Shown here: piece by piece, positions 28,401 through 37,017 of the stretch | Layout of the letters: every line of letters begins with the position of its first letter | How positions within the stretch are numbered: the stretch's first letter is position 1 | NCBI GenBank assembly: GCA_910584375.1 | Contig: CAJUAH010000001.1 | Coordinates: forward strand, 200,560 to 264,559 | Direction: 5' to 3' | Length of the DNA stretch: 64,000 nt | DNA from: an uncultured Acetatifactor sp. | Lineage (GTDB): Bacteria > Bacillota > Clostridia > Lachnospirales > Lachnospiraceae | Notes under the pieces: generated by a model | What the model saw: only the letters and a program-made list of their open reading frames with translations | The model's database searches: none | Told to the model about the DNA's origin: nothing | Program-made: the position numbers and the translations under genes

Positions 28401-29729
28401 GAGGAGACGGCGGCAGGGCAGCAGGAGCCCCGTCTTGTGGAGAAGACCGGACTTTTGGAGGAACAGCGCGGGGGGACGGCGGCGGAGGATTTGGAAACCG
28501 TATATTACCATGCGCAGTTGTACAGGCGGGCCAGAGTCCGCACCTTGAAAAACCGCAGGGAGGAGATCGTCACCTGTCCGCCGGAGAATTATGCGGCGCT
28601 GCTTTTATCCCGCATACAGCGCGGGGCCCCGGCGGAGGAAACTCTGCGGGATGCCCTGCGGTCTTTTGCGGGTACCGCGTTGCCTGCGGCAGCCTGGGAG
28701 GAGGTAGTTCTGCCAGCCAGAGTGAGAGGGTATCGGGAGGGTATTTTGGATACCCTGCTGGCCGGAGGGGAATATTTCTGGTATATGGAAGAGAACGGAA
28801 GACTGGTATTTGACGCGGTGGAGGAGATCGACTGGGAGCGGGAACCCCAGATACCCTGGGAGGAGTTGTCTGACAGGGAAAAGCGGGTGGCGGAGACGCT
28901 GCAAAGGCGGGGAGCAAGCTTTGCCCAGGCCCTCAGTCATGTGCTGGATGGGGAATCGCCCTATGATACATTGCTCACGCTGCTGGAAAAAGGGCTGGTC
29001 CGCGCGGACAGTTTCGTGCCGGTGCGGCAATGGCTGAATCGGGAGAAAATACAGAAAGCGGCGGCGCGTCAGCGGGTGAACGCCAGAGTCAGGGCGATGC
29101 AGGCGGGGCGTTTTGAACTGGTGAGGCCCCTGCGGCCGCTGACGATCCAGGAGCAGATGGAGAGATGCTTTGACCGGTATCTGCTCCTGTGCCGTGAGAC
29201 CGCCGCCGCATGGGGGCTGCCCTGGCAGGAGGCATTGAAACTTCTGCGGGTATGGGAGTATACCGGACAGGTGAGAAGAGGCTATTTCGTGCGGGGGCTT
29301 TCCGGGGCGCAGTTTATCCGCAGGCAGGATTTTGAGGCCGTGACGGCCCGACTGATGCATCCCGCAGCGGAGTCTGTCTGGTTAAACGCCGCCGATCCCA
29401 TGCAGCCCTGGGGGAAATTGCTGGCTCATGAGCAGGAGAGGAGCTTTATCAATGTGCCGGGGACGGCGGTGGCTTTCAGAGACGGCATGCCTGTGGCGGT
29501 GTTCGAGCGGCAGGGTAGGACGCTGCGCTGCCTGGGGCAGCCGGAGGCAGCGCAGAGCGGAGAAAGCCTGACGGAGCTCCTGCGTGTGTTCGTCCGGGAT
29601 TTTCGGGGCGGCAGGATCTTTCCGGGCAGGAAACGTATCTCTGTAAAGGAATATCCGTCCTGGGCGGCCGGGGCTCTGGCGGAGAGCGGCTTTTCCCGTG
29701 AGATACAGGATTATGTGCTGTACCGGTAA
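25443..29729 (+). CDS. lhr: Lhr-type superfamily 2 DNA/RNA helicase
   Basis: The 1428-residue protein starts after TAGGAGGGAACGATT. The N-terminal helicase core has Walker A APTGTGKT, motif II DELH (IIDELHALIDTKRGAHL), SATIAPLDG, and motif VI QRLGRAGH. The long C-terminal half is typical of large Lhr proteins (the family range is about 1400-1600 residues), with winged-helix and Lhr C-terminal domains. Lhr proteins are 3'-5' helicases implicated in DNA repair. Residues about 965-1015 hold a duplicated linker (QEPGLVEK and QEPRLVEK units), which looks like a local duplication. A strong bidirectional terminator follows. Confidence 0.93.
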   Translation: MKDCLQLFSGRTAEWFRDKLGNPTRVQEASWPAIAAGGHVLVSAPTGTGKTLSAFLVFLDRLMTRALKGELPRELQLIYVSPLKSLAADIRENLRRPLEGIGAQELVHVAVRTGDTTQRERQQMVRKPPHILIITPESLYLMLTSKTGQNVLCTAGAVIIDELHALIDTKRGAHLMLSLARLDALCGKPLQRIGLSATIAPLDGAARYLAPESVTVAAPAMEKSVELQILGPYADARKKRKDPVWQELAALVYRYCQGNRSVIAFVEGRRYAEKLAYYVNLLGGEDYARVHHGSLAKEQRQEVEEDLRAGRLRLLCATSSMELGIDVGEIDQVLQVGCPRTISGTMQRLGRAGHNPSRTSVMYLFPRTAAECVLCGMTAQLARETKVERLNPPEGCLDILAQHLVSMAAFKGYEIEEVMALLPRAWPFRHVTRRDVESVLEMLAGDYEHKREIPARPRILYDRIHGRVEGDGYSRMLAVSAGGTIPDKGLYTVRTQDGVKVGEADEEFVYETQKGDRFLLGAFGWRVTDIGKDTVTVVQAPAEGARLPFWHGELKGRNKETGAAFGRILRELQEAQREGRLEEALGGLGLDESAVKLAGGYLQRQIAATGGLPDDRTIVLEHFKDQSGNSQLMVHSVFGRQVNSPLALLAARRAQREMGENVGSVDEEDGFLLYSYGDQAMPEGLLLRIDAETSEAVLAAMLPETPLFNMAFRYNCGRALMMGVKGKGRQPLWMQRLRSAEMLNQVVGEKEHPLMRETRRECMNQLWDVAGVRELLEKIQAGEIRVREIYTDTASPMSLPLQWSQEAAVMYDYAPTPRGIHAAVEEALRQETLLRQEKDLVSPGDRELAQVQERRPLPQDEKQLHTLLMTEGDLTAGELEIPVEWLELLAREERALYLEPGLWIAAEQREAYEEALASAKSGAASDIARRMLRYRGGATAGQVARRYGWAEEEARWVLEELCRKEEAVARQEPGLVEKAGVSGKLREETAAGQQEPRLVEKTGLLEEQRGGTAAEDLETVYYHAQLYRRARVRTLKNRREEIVTCPPENYAALLLSRIQRGAPAEETLRDALRSFAGTALPAAAWEEVVLPARVRGYREGILDTLLAGGEYFWYMEENGRLVFDAVEEIDWEREPQIPWEELSDREKRVAETLQRRGASFAQALSHVLDGESPYDTLLTLLEKGLVRADSFVPVRQWLNREKIQKAAARQRVNARVRAMQAGRFELVRPLRPLTIQEQMERCFDRYLLLCRETAAAWGLPWQEALKLLRVWEYTGQVRRGYFVRGLSGAQFIRRQDFEAVTARLMHPAAESVWLNAADPMQPWGKLLAHEQERSFINVPGTAVAFRDGMPVAVFERQGRTLRCLGQPEAAQSGESLTELLRVFVRDFRGGRIFPGRKRISVKEYPSWAAGALAESGFSREIQDYVLYR

Positions 29730-29760
29730 ACTGTGATGCGGCAGGCCGTTATAGAGTATA

Positions 29761-29807
29761 AAAAGAGTGTAAAGCCATTGACAATTAAACAGACTTTACA
29801 CTCTTTT
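29761..29807. terminator. Bidirectional terminator between the Lhr-like gene and the coiled-coil gene
   Basis: A perfect 14-bp stem (AAAAGAGTGTAAAG with CTTTACACTCTTTT) surrounds a 19-nt loop. The A/T ends give a U-run in either direction, and it separates two convergent genes. Confidence 0.85.
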
Positions 29808-29839
29808 GGTCGGTATATTCGGTTATGTGGCTGCCTTGG

Positions 29840-30094
29840 TTATCCCGGTATCAGTTCATGCATTTTGAGAATCTCTTCCACCGTGTCCATGCCATCCTGC
29901 AATCTTGCGAGTTTCTTGTTGGTATTCATTTCGAAAAGTTTTTGGGAGAGCTGTAATTCGGCCAACTGATTCTGCGTTTTGTCCTGCTTGACTTCCATTA
30001 CTTCCATGCGGTTTTCCAGCTTATCAAACCTGGTATTCACTCCGTCAAATCGGTCAATAATTTCCTGAAACATTTCTCTGGTTTCTTTGTCCAT
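29840..30094 (-). CDS. Small coiled-coil protein of unknown function
   Basis: The 84-residue protein is preceded on the minus strand by GGGAGGTTTAAACAT. It is hydrophilic and heptad-rich (DRFDGVNTRFDKLENRMEVMEVKQDKTQNQLAEL), with no membrane segment, Cys or known motif. It probably oligomerises. It shares a bidirectional terminator with the convergent Lhr-like gene. Confidence 0.75.
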   Translation of the reverse strand: MDKETREMFQEIIDRFDGVNTRFDKLENRMEVMEVKQDKTQNQLAELQLSQKLFEMNTNKKLARLQDGMDTVEEILKMHELIPG

Positions 30095-30726
30095 ATGTTT
30101 AAACCTCCCGTATAAAGAAGTATACCACCTCCGGAGTGCAAAGTCTATTTAATTGTCAAGGTACTCTATATTTTTCATTGACCCTGTACAGGGTATTCCG
30201 GTTTCCGCTGTGTCCGCCGATTATCCATCCCTTCTGCGTTTCCCCGTAATTTCACAGCGCAGAGAGGGCATACGCCACATATGCCGGGTATAGGCCTGTA
30301 ATATATCCAGGTAATAGATGGGGTAAGTCCATGGAGTACGGTTCCGCGCAGATCTCCACGAAGGGGCGGGTTGAGCGGAGAGGACTGGCCGCTCTGCGGA
30401 AATTCGGAATTGAAAACAGAAAAAGTTAAGCGGATAAGCAATCTGGAAAGATTGTGAGCAGTCTCAATGCGAACAAGTATAATAATAAGGACAATAGGGG
30501 AAAATCTTCGCCAACCAATTGGGAGTCACGCCGCGGATATTCCTACTTGGGCCTGATGAGAGTGCAAATAAAGATAGAAGAACCATTGGTTTCCAGATAA
30601 AACCAAATAAAATCCACTTTTATGGAAAAAAGCATATCACAATCGGAATTATTTTACAAGTCAAAATATGTAATGGCGCCTTTTTAAGACATGATTGGAA
30701 CGCAAAAGATCAGAAATGATTTGCGC

Positions 30727-30754
30727 TTGACATGTGTTTTGATCCAGATATAAT
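30727..30754 (+). promoter_or_regulatory. Strong sigma-A promoter upstream of the ECF sigma gene
   Basis: Consensus TTGACA (30727-30732) and TATAAT (30749-30754) are 16 bases apart. Confidence 0.75.
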
Positions 30755-30763
30755 AAGGGATAC

Positions 30764-30819
30764 AACAGCAGAAAGGATATAAGTTCCGTATTTATGCGGA
30801 CATTATATTTTCTGCTGTT
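30764..30819 (+). other. Long hairpin at the expected transcript 5' end
   Basis: AACAGCAGAAA pairs perfectly with TTTCTGCTGTT, and inner ATATAA pairs with TTATAT past a GG bulge, around a loop of about 20 nt. It begins a few bases downstream of the predicted start site of the 30727 promoter. There is no long T-run after it, so it may be a stabilising or regulatory 5' structure and not a terminator. Confidence 0.6.
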
Positions 30820-30859
30820 TCTGCATAAAAGAACACATTGCGGGCCTGTTAACTTTTTT

Positions 30860-30887
30860 TGTCACACATACAGGGGAACGTTGTCTA
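30860..30887 (+). promoter_or_regulatory. ECF-type promoter of the first ECF sigma gene
   Basis: TGTCAC (30860-30865) and TGTCTA (30882-30887) are separated by 16 bases. The same layout precedes the two other ECF sigma genes in this window, suggesting autoregulation or cross-regulation. Confidence 0.65.
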
Positions 30888-30945
30888 ATTAATCAGGAGG
30901 CAGAGAAGTTTGGCTGCGTGCCAAATCACGCGAAGGAGTATAACA

Positions 30946-31797
30946 ATGAATAGAAAAACGAACGAAGAATTACTGGCCTTAGTTGCCAAAGCCACAGCAG
31001 GGGATAAAAAAGCCCTTGAAACCCTTGTCACCGGCGTACAGGACATAGTGTTCAACTTGTCCCTGCGGATGCTTGGCACATTCGCGGATGCGGAGGATGC
31101 CACACAGGACATTCTGCTGAAGATCATTACGCATCTCTCTTCTTTCAGAGGTGACAGTTCATTTACAACATGGGTATTCAGTATTGCCACAAATCATCTG
31201 AAGAATTACAAAAAGCATATGTTTGCCCACTATCCGTTGAGTTTTGAGTATTATGGAGACGATATAAAAAACGGAAAAATACAGGATATACCGGATCTGA
31301 CGCAAAATGTGGAAAAGGATATTCTGGCGGAGGAACTGAAAATGTCCTGCACCAATGTGATGCTGCAATGCCTTGACACGGAAAGCAGATGCATTTTTAT
31401 ATTGGGCACGATGTTTAAGATTGACAGCCGCATCGCGGGGGATATTTTAGGAATTACCCCGGAAACATACCGCCAGAGACTGTGCCGAATACGAAAAAAA
31501 ATGGCAGATTTTTTGGGGCAGTATTGCGGAGAATATGGCGGCGGCAAGTGCAAATGTAAGGACAGAGTGAACTATGCGATACAAAGTCATAGGATAAGCC
31601 CGCCGCAGCTTGATTACAGGTCCGCCACGGAAATCCCCGTTCAGACCATGTTGGACGTGAAAAACGCTATGGAGGAGATCGATGATTTATCCCGGAACTT
31701 TTCGTTCTGTAAACTGTACCAATCTCCTGAGTGTATAAAACATTTGGTACAGGAATTTTTGGATTCCACACAGCTTTCCATTGTCCAGAAATCGTAA
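30946..31797 (+). CDS. ECF-type RNA polymerase sigma factor with C-terminal extension
   Basis: The ATG at 30946 follows GAAGGAG. Residues about 10-95 hold sigma region 2 (DIVFNLSLRMLGTFADAEDATQDILLKI, then FRGDSSFTTWVFSIATNHLKNY). Region 4 follows (SRCIFILGTMFKIDSRIAGDILGITPETYRQRLCRIRKKM). After about residue 195 there is an extension of roughly 85 residues with three Cys in KCKCK and CGEYGGG text. It lacks an adjacent membrane anti-sigma gene, so the extension may be regulatory. The DUF2461 gene begins 15 bases downstream. Confidence 0.88.
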   Translation: MNRKTNEELLALVAKATAGDKKALETLVTGVQDIVFNLSLRMLGTFADAEDATQDILLKIITHLSSFRGDSSFTTWVFSIATNHLKNYKKHMFAHYPLSFEYYGDDIKNGKIQDIPDLTQNVEKDILAEELKMSCTNVMLQCLDTESRCIFILGTMFKIDSRIAGDILGITPETYRQRLCRIRKKMADFLGQYCGEYGGGKCKCKDRVNYAIQSHRISPPQLDYRSATEIPVQTMLDVKNAMEEIDDLSRNFSFCKLYQSPECIKHLVQEFLDSTQLSIVQKS

Positions 31798-31812
31798 AGG
31801 AGATAACAGAAT

Positions 31813-32496
31813 ATGAATACTCGAAATATCGTTGACTACTTAACAGCATTAAATATGAATAATAACCGTGAATGGTATCATGCGAATAAGGATGCCTGTA
31901 AAAAGGCAAATGCCGATTTTGAAGAACTGCTGCAGATATTGATGCTGGAAATCGGAAAGTTTGACAGCAGCATATTACATAACAATCCGAAGGACCTTAC
32001 CTTTAAGCTTGTAAGGGATACCCGTTTCAGCCATGACAAATCGCCTTATAATCCGGCGTTTCGCGCCCATATATCGTCTATGGGCAAGCTGCCTGTTCCT
32101 GTTGGGTATTATATTATGATAAAGCCGGGCAATCAGTCCTTTTTAGGCGGCGGCCTGTTTGCGGACATGTTTAAAGACGCAACAAACAGAATACGGGATT
32201 ATATCGCCCGGAACGGCGATGAATGGGAGAATATAGTACATGCGCCGGAGTTTGAAAAACATTTTGCGGTCCAGGGGACTGCATTAAAGAATGTTCCCGC
32301 AGGATATGATAAAGAACATCCCCAGGCGGAATATCTAAAATATAAGAGCTGGTATCTGGAATATCCGATACAGGATGAGGAATTGTACAGTACAGATACA
32401 TTTATTGCGAAGGCTGCAGAGATTTTCCGAATTATGAAACCTTTTAACGACTGTTTAAACAGGGCCCTTGAGGGTTTCCAAATGCCGACAAGGTAG
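31813..32496 (+). CDS. DUF2461 family protein
   Basis: The 227-residue protein starts after AAAGGAGATAACAGAAT and carries the family pattern (NNNREWYHANKDACKKA, FKLVRDTRFSHDKSPYNPAFRAHIS, GGGLFADM). The biochemical role of the family is unknown. It is the likely second gene of the ECF sigma operon, so it may belong to that stress response. Confidence 0.88.
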   Translation: MNTRNIVDYLTALNMNNNREWYHANKDACKKANADFEELLQILMLEIGKFDSSILHNNPKDLTFKLVRDTRFSHDKSPYNPAFRAHISSMGKLPVPVGYYIMIKPGNQSFLGGGLFADMFKDATNRIRDYIARNGDEWENIVHAPEFEKHFAVQGTALKNVPAGYDKEHPQAEYLKYKSWYLEYPIQDEELYSTDTFIAKAAEIFRIMKPFNDCLNRALEGFQMPTR

Positions 32497-32661
32497 GAAA
32501 TATGGAGCAAGGCAGTCTTTCCTGGCAATAAAACGGTATACTCAGGGACACAACGGCATATTTCGGGAACCCGATAACCCATGTAAGCCGTATGCGGGGA
32601 TGGGGAGGTGAAAACACAAAAAAGCGCCTGACAGAGACAAACAATATACGAAACACACATA

Positions 32662-32690
32662 TTGACACAGCTCCTTGATGATGATACATT
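32662..32690 (+). promoter_or_regulatory. Promoter of the phosphoesterase/ATPase pair
   Basis: TTGACA (32662-32667) and TACATT (32685-32690) are 17 bases apart, 50 bases before the ATG at 32740. Confidence 0.65.
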
Positions 32691-32739
32691 GTACTTATGA
32701 AAAGAAAGATACTATGCGGAGTATTGCAGGAGGGCGGAC

Positions 32740-33882
32740 ATGCTGAAGATATTTGTCACAGGCGACAACCATATCGGTAAGAAATACGATCGGTATCCGG
32801 ATGTAAGAGAAAAACTGATACAGAGCCGTTTTGACAGCATGCGGGATATGGTACGGCAGGCAGAAAAAGAGGGCTGCGGGCTTTTTGCGGTCACAGGAGA
32901 CCTGTTTGACAATATCAGTACCGTCAAAGTCGGCGATGTGAAACAGGTTGCGGAGATTCTGGCAGAGTTTTCCGGAACCGTGCTGGTACTGCCCGGAAAC
33001 CATGACTATTATACGGGAGACGAGCGGGTCTGGAAGGATTTTGAGAAAGTGCTGCAAGATCGGGCGAACAATGTTGTACTGCTCAAGGCGTTCAGAGAAT
33101 ATGCCTTTGAGATCGGCGATGAGCAGGCAGTCATATATCCCGCGTATTGCCACGCAAAACATTCCGTGGAAAATAACCTTGCCTGGATCAGAGAGACAGA
33201 GATTCCCAGGGATGGCACATACCGCATCGGCATGGCCCACGGCGCAATAAAAGGGATCACACCCGACAGGAAAGAAGAGTATTTTCTTATGACAGAGAAA
33301 GAACTGTCGGATATTCCGGTGGACATATGGCTGATCGGACATACGCATATCCCGTATCCCGATCTGAAAGAAAAGGAGGACAGCACGGGGTATAGGATAT
33401 TTAATCCGGGAACGCATGAGCAGACGGACTTACATAATCGTACAGAGGGATGCTGCTTTGTCGTCTCTCTGAAAAAAGGCGCTGAAAAGACCGTCGTCTC
33501 TGCGCATAAGTACATCAGCGGCAGGGTGAGATATTTTGACCTTGCGCTGGATATCAGGGCGGCCGAAAAGGATTCGCTGCAAAAGAAACTGGAGGATATC
33601 ACAGCCGGTCTTGGGCAAAGCGCCGTAATCAGAGTAAAGATCAGCGGAACGGTAAAGCAGGATGAATACGAAGAGCGGGCCAGGATCTATCAGACAGTGC
33701 TTGCCGGATTCCTGTCATACGAAGTGGATGATTGTGAGTTAAGTCCGGAGATCACTGTGGAAAGGATACGCAGAGAGTTTTCAGAACTGAGTTTCGCGGC
33801 TCAGTTTATGGAGCGGTTTCTGGACAATCCCGTTGAACTGCAGATGGCCTATGATCTTATGCAGCAGTGCCGGGACGAGTAG
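32740..33882 (+). CDS. Metallophosphoesterase of the Mre11/SbcD/YhaO type
   Basis: The start follows GCAGGAGGGCGGAC. The 380-residue protein has the calcineurin-like motifs GDNHIG, GDLFDN, GNHDY, MAHG and GHTHIP. Together with the downstream SMC-like ATPase it resembles the YhaO/YhaN or Mre11/Rad50 arrangement. It would act as a DNA nuclease subunit in break or end processing. About 110 residues after the catalytic domain probably form the ATPase-binding part. Confidence 0.88.
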   Translation: MLKIFVTGDNHIGKKYDRYPDVREKLIQSRFDSMRDMVRQAEKEGCGLFAVTGDLFDNISTVKVGDVKQVAEILAEFSGTVLVLPGNHDYYTGDERVWKDFEKVLQDRANNVVLLKAFREYAFEIGDEQAVIYPAYCHAKHSVENNLAWIRETEIPRDGTYRIGMAHGAIKGITPDRKEEYFLMTEKELSDIPVDIWLIGHTHIPYPDLKEKEDSTGYRIFNPGTHEQTDLHNRTEGCCFVVSLKKGAEKTVVSAHKYISGRVRYFDLALDIRAAEKDSLQKKLEDITAGLGQSAVIRVKISGTVKQDEYEERARIYQTVLAGFLSYEVDDCELSPEITVERIRREFSELSFAAQFMERFLDNPVELQMAYDLMQQCRDE

Positions 33883-34011
33883 GGCAACTGCCTGTCAGGC
33901 AGTACAGGCGTCACTTCGATCCACAGGACAAAATATCGCCAGACTGTAAAAATAGGATTGAGATGTGCAGACCAAATGCTCATCGGGCAGAATACAAGGA
34001 GAATCCGACAG

Positions 34012-36417
34012 ATGAAAATAAAAAAAGTGGAATGCGAACAGTTCGCGGGGGTACGGGACAGAGAAATCGTATTTGACGACGGCCTCAATATCATCGTGGG
34101 TGAAAATGAGAGCGGGAAGAGTACCATGGCAGACCTGATCTATCGTTTGCTGTTCCAGGAAGTAAAGCTTGACGGGAGAAAAGACGCCGGATTCATGGAC
34201 CTGTATTTCCCGAAAAAAATAAACGGACCGGAGGGCGATTGCGTTGACGGTACTCTCCGCTTTGAGACTGCGAACGGAACCTACAAGATCGCAAAAGAGT
34301 GGGAGAGAGGAAAAGGAAACTGTAAGCTGACCACTCCAGACGAAACCGTTATCAGGTCAGCCGATGCGATCGGTAAGATTCTGCGGGACGAGCTGGGGTA
34401 TGGAGAGGGCGTTTGGGGAGAGGTAGTCTTCGCGTCCCAGAAACGCCAGCAGAAAATGGTGGAATGTATCTTGCAGGATCTGCAGGCGAAAAAGAAAAGT
34501 TCCGAACCGGACACGATCCGAAAGGATCTTGCCGCCGTAGTGACCCAGGCCGTCATGGAAACCGGAGGAGTGTCTCTCGACAAGTTAGAGACAAAACTTA
34601 AGAAAACGCTGGACGACTACCGGTCCCACTGGGACCCTCTTGCAGACTTGCCGGAGGGCGGCGCCAGGCGGGGCATTCAGAACGAATGGAAGAAGGAAGT
34701 GGGCCTGATCCTGCAGGCTTATTATGCCATGGAAAGACTGGCTCAGGCCCAGGCCGATGCGGAGACGGCGGAGAAAAGGGTAGAAAGCTGCAAAGCCGAA
34801 ATCATGGAAGTCTTCAGGGAGAAAAAAGCAGTCGAAGGAAAGAGAGAAAACTTTCGTCAATATAAAAGCATACTGGAACAGCGCAGTCTGTTGCAGCGCC
34901 AGATAAACGCGCAGAAAGAGACCCTGGCGGAACAGGAAAGCGCGCTGAGAAACTGGCCGGAAATAGAAGAGGCAATAAAAGCATCCTCCGAACTGCGGCA
35001 AAAACTGGAATACGCGAAGATACGGGAGTTGTTTCTCAAAGCAGAAAAAATCCGGTCAGACTGTGAGGAGAAAGAGAACCGATTACAGGCAATGTTTCCC
35101 ATAGAGCAGGAAGAGATAAAGCTTGTCCAAAATCTGCTGAGACGTCAGGAAAGGCTGGAAGGGCAGATAGCGGGTTTAAACCTGGCGGTCAGGATCAGGA
35201 GGCTTGGGGACACTCCGGTGGAGATCCGGTCGGCGGCAAACGGCCTGCCCCTTTCCGCCCAGGACGGGGAACTGGCAATTACAGAGGCCGTGGAGATCAG
35301 CGTTCCTGGTATCATGGAAATGCAGTTGATGCCGCAGGGGATGGATCTGGACGCCGTAAAGGAGGAACTGGGGGATATCCGTATGCGGATCTCCGATATT
35401 TTCAAAAAGTATCGTGTGGAAAGCCTGGAAGAATTACAGGAAAAATCCGGGGCGTACGACAGGCTCGGCGCAGAGGTTTCAAACCTGAAACAAAGCCTTG
35501 CGCTGCAGCTTAATTCTCTTAGTTGGGAAGAACTGGAGAAACAAAACGCGCAGGCGCCCGCCGATATCCCCACAGCGACAGAGGTAAAACTACAGATAGA
35601 GGCTATCTGTAAAAATGTGCCCATAGACAGATTCATCGGTGAAAAGGAAGGCATTAAGAGACAGTACGAAGAGAGATATGTTTCCATTGACAGATTAAGG
35701 GACGCCATAGAGGGACAGCGACAACAACTCCGGGAGAACGAGGACAAATTGAGCTTTGTAAAGGATGTGCCCGAGGAGTATCGAGACATAGAGAATCCCG
35801 ATCAGTATGACAGCAGGCTCTGCGATAAAATAGAGGAACTTGAGGAGGAGCTTGCGGCTCTGCGGGACGGTCTCGGCGGCGCGGAGAGAAAATTGGGAGA
35901 GAAATCTGCCGAGGAGTACTCCGAAGAGCTGGTTCAGGCGAAAGCTGATTTTGAGGAAAAGAAAGCTGTCTGCGCCCACTGGGAGCACATTTATCAGGTG
36001 TTTTTACAGGTAAAAGAGACGGCAAAGGGAAATCCCATGCAGGATATAGAAGAGAAGTTTCGGGAGTATTTGACCCTGATCTCTGACGGGGGCGTCTCGC
36101 TGGCCTCTCCCCTCGATGACCGGATGACCGTAAAGCTGGCAAGCGGAAACCGTGCGCTAACCTACGAGATCCTGTCAAACGGCACCAAAGACACCATTTC
36201 TCTGGCGTTTCGGCTGGCCATGTTGGAACATCTGTTTCCGGATGGCGGCGGTCTGGCGGTTTTTGACGATCCGTTTACCGATATGGACCCGAAAAGAGTG
36301 GAGCAGTCGTGCAGACTGATTCAGAAATATGCGGAAAACAACCAGGTGATCTTCATTACCTGTGACGCAAAATACTTACAGATGCTGTCCGGCCATGTGA
36401 TTTCAGTCAGCGGATAG
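34012..36417 (+). CDS. SMC-like AAA ATPase of the Rad50/YhaN type
   Basis: The ATG at 34012 follows AAGGAG. The 801-residue protein has Walker A GENESGKST near residue 30, a long coiled-coil middle (about 190-690), an ABC-type signature SNGTKDTISLAFRLA, and Walker B LAVFDDPFTDMD. No CxxC zinc hook is visible in the coiled coil, so it is closer to YhaN than to SbcC or Rad50. It would form an ATP-gated DNA-end-processing complex with the preceding phosphoesterase, 129 bases upstream. Confidence 0.88.
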   Translation: MKIKKVECEQFAGVRDREIVFDDGLNIIVGENESGKSTMADLIYRLLFQEVKLDGRKDAGFMDLYFPKKINGPEGDCVDGTLRFETANGTYKIAKEWERGKGNCKLTTPDETVIRSADAIGKILRDELGYGEGVWGEVVFASQKRQQKMVECILQDLQAKKKSSEPDTIRKDLAAVVTQAVMETGGVSLDKLETKLKKTLDDYRSHWDPLADLPEGGARRGIQNEWKKEVGLILQAYYAMERLAQAQADAETAEKRVESCKAEIMEVFREKKAVEGKRENFRQYKSILEQRSLLQRQINAQKETLAEQESALRNWPEIEEAIKASSELRQKLEYAKIRELFLKAEKIRSDCEEKENRLQAMFPIEQEEIKLVQNLLRRQERLEGQIAGLNLAVRIRRLGDTPVEIRSAANGLPLSAQDGELAITEAVEISVPGIMEMQLMPQGMDLDAVKEELGDIRMRISDIFKKYRVESLEELQEKSGAYDRLGAEVSNLKQSLALQLNSLSWEELEKQNAQAPADIPTATEVKLQIEAICKNVPIDRFIGEKEGIKRQYEERYVSIDRLRDAIEGQRQQLRENEDKLSFVKDVPEEYRDIENPDQYDSRLCDKIEELEEELAALRDGLGGAERKLGEKSAEEYSEELVQAKADFEEKKAVCAHWEHIYQVFLQVKETAKGNPMQDIEEKFREYLTLISDGGVSLASPLDDRMTVKLASGNRALTYEILSNGTKDTISLAFRLAMLEHLFPDGGGLAVFDDPFTDMDPKRVEQSCRLIQKYAENNQVIFITCDAKYLQMLSGHVISVSG

Positions 36418-36521
36418 CCTGGACAGGGGCTGACTCCATACCGATTCACGGGCAGATATTTTATACAGAAAGATGGGGATGAACGCAGAGAATTTCCCGG
36501 TAAATGTGGGAGGAAAGACAG

Positions 36522-36887
36522 ATGCAGACAGACGAAACATTTTATAAGGGGTTTGAGGGGGAACCGGAGATGGTATTCAGCCTGCTGGAAGACGGCGTCC
36601 TTACCCGGAAGTTCAGCGTTTGGGACGGATATTTTTCCTGCATCATGAGCTTGATTCGGCCCGAAGAAGGGTGGACGGGGCTGGCGTATTATTATAATCG
36701 ATATATCGGGTGGTATGAGGAAGAACACTGGCGGATTCCCGATTTGGCAGAGGCATACGGGCAGTTGGAAAAACTCTGTCCCGGTGATTTGCGGTATGAG
36801 GAGGCTGGGGAAGTGCTGGCTATGATTTGCAATCTGTTGAAACGGGCCATAGATCATGGCGGGACAGTGTATATTGACTATTTTTGA
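36522..36887 (+). CDS. Hypothetical protein, 121 residues
   Basis: The ATG at 36522 follows GGGAGGAAAGACAG. The protein is acidic and aromatic-rich (GWTGLAYYYNRYIGWYEEEHWRIPDL) with no signal peptide or membrane helix. I do not recognise the family. It may ride on the upstream ATPase transcript (104 bases away), but a link in function is not shown. Confidence 0.7.
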   Translation: MQTDETFYKGFEGEPEMVFSLLEDGVLTRKFSVWDGYFSCIMSLIRPEEGWTGLAYYYNRYIGWYEEEHWRIPDLAEAYGQLEKLCPGDLRYEEAGEVLAMICNLLKRAIDHGGTVYIDYF

Positions 36888-36987
36888 TATTGCCGCTTTA
36901 TTATGATGTGGTAGATTATGCGAAAGAATATGATCTGGTGGAGTGACGGCGACAAAAGAATTACGGATATGAATTACCGTCCGGGGA

Positions 36988-37017
36988 TTGACAGGGGAGC
37001 TTTGTTTTTGCTATAAT
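36988..37017 (+). promoter_or_regulatory. Promoter with overlapping palindrome, ABC exporter operon
   Basis: TTGACA (36988-36993) and TATAAT (37012-37017) are 18 bases apart. GGGAGCTTT starting at 36996 and AAAGCTCCC ending at 37026 form an inverted repeat that encloses the -10, a plausible operator. Confidence 0.65.

Larger units (their letters stand above)
30095..30945. other. 851-bp region without a recognised gene upstream of an ECF sigma factor
   Basis: It contains a perfect 14-bp palindrome (ACCCTGTACAGGGT, 30181-30194), several small hairpins (for example CAATCT-GGAA-AGATTG near 30450), a strong sigma-A-type promoter at 30727-30754 whose transcript would start in a long hairpin, and an ECF-type promoter at 30860-30887. 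Short open frames here lack ribosome binding sites. The stretch 30195-30700 may contain a structured RNA or a degraded element that I cannot identify. Confidence 0.5.

Noticed and set aside
30340..30400. TACGGTTC and GGGGCGGG text recalling a group II intron segment
   Set aside because: The match is only a few bases long, with no reverse-transcriptase frame and no clear domain V hairpin.
30519..30719. 66-codon open frame upstream of the ECF sigma gene
   Set aside because: There is no ribosome binding site, and the surrounding region shows no coding bias.
32740..36417. Canonical SbcD/SbcC pair
   Set aside because: The ATPase lacks a visible CxxC zinc hook and the signature text is closer to YhaN, so the YhaO/YhaN-like label is used.
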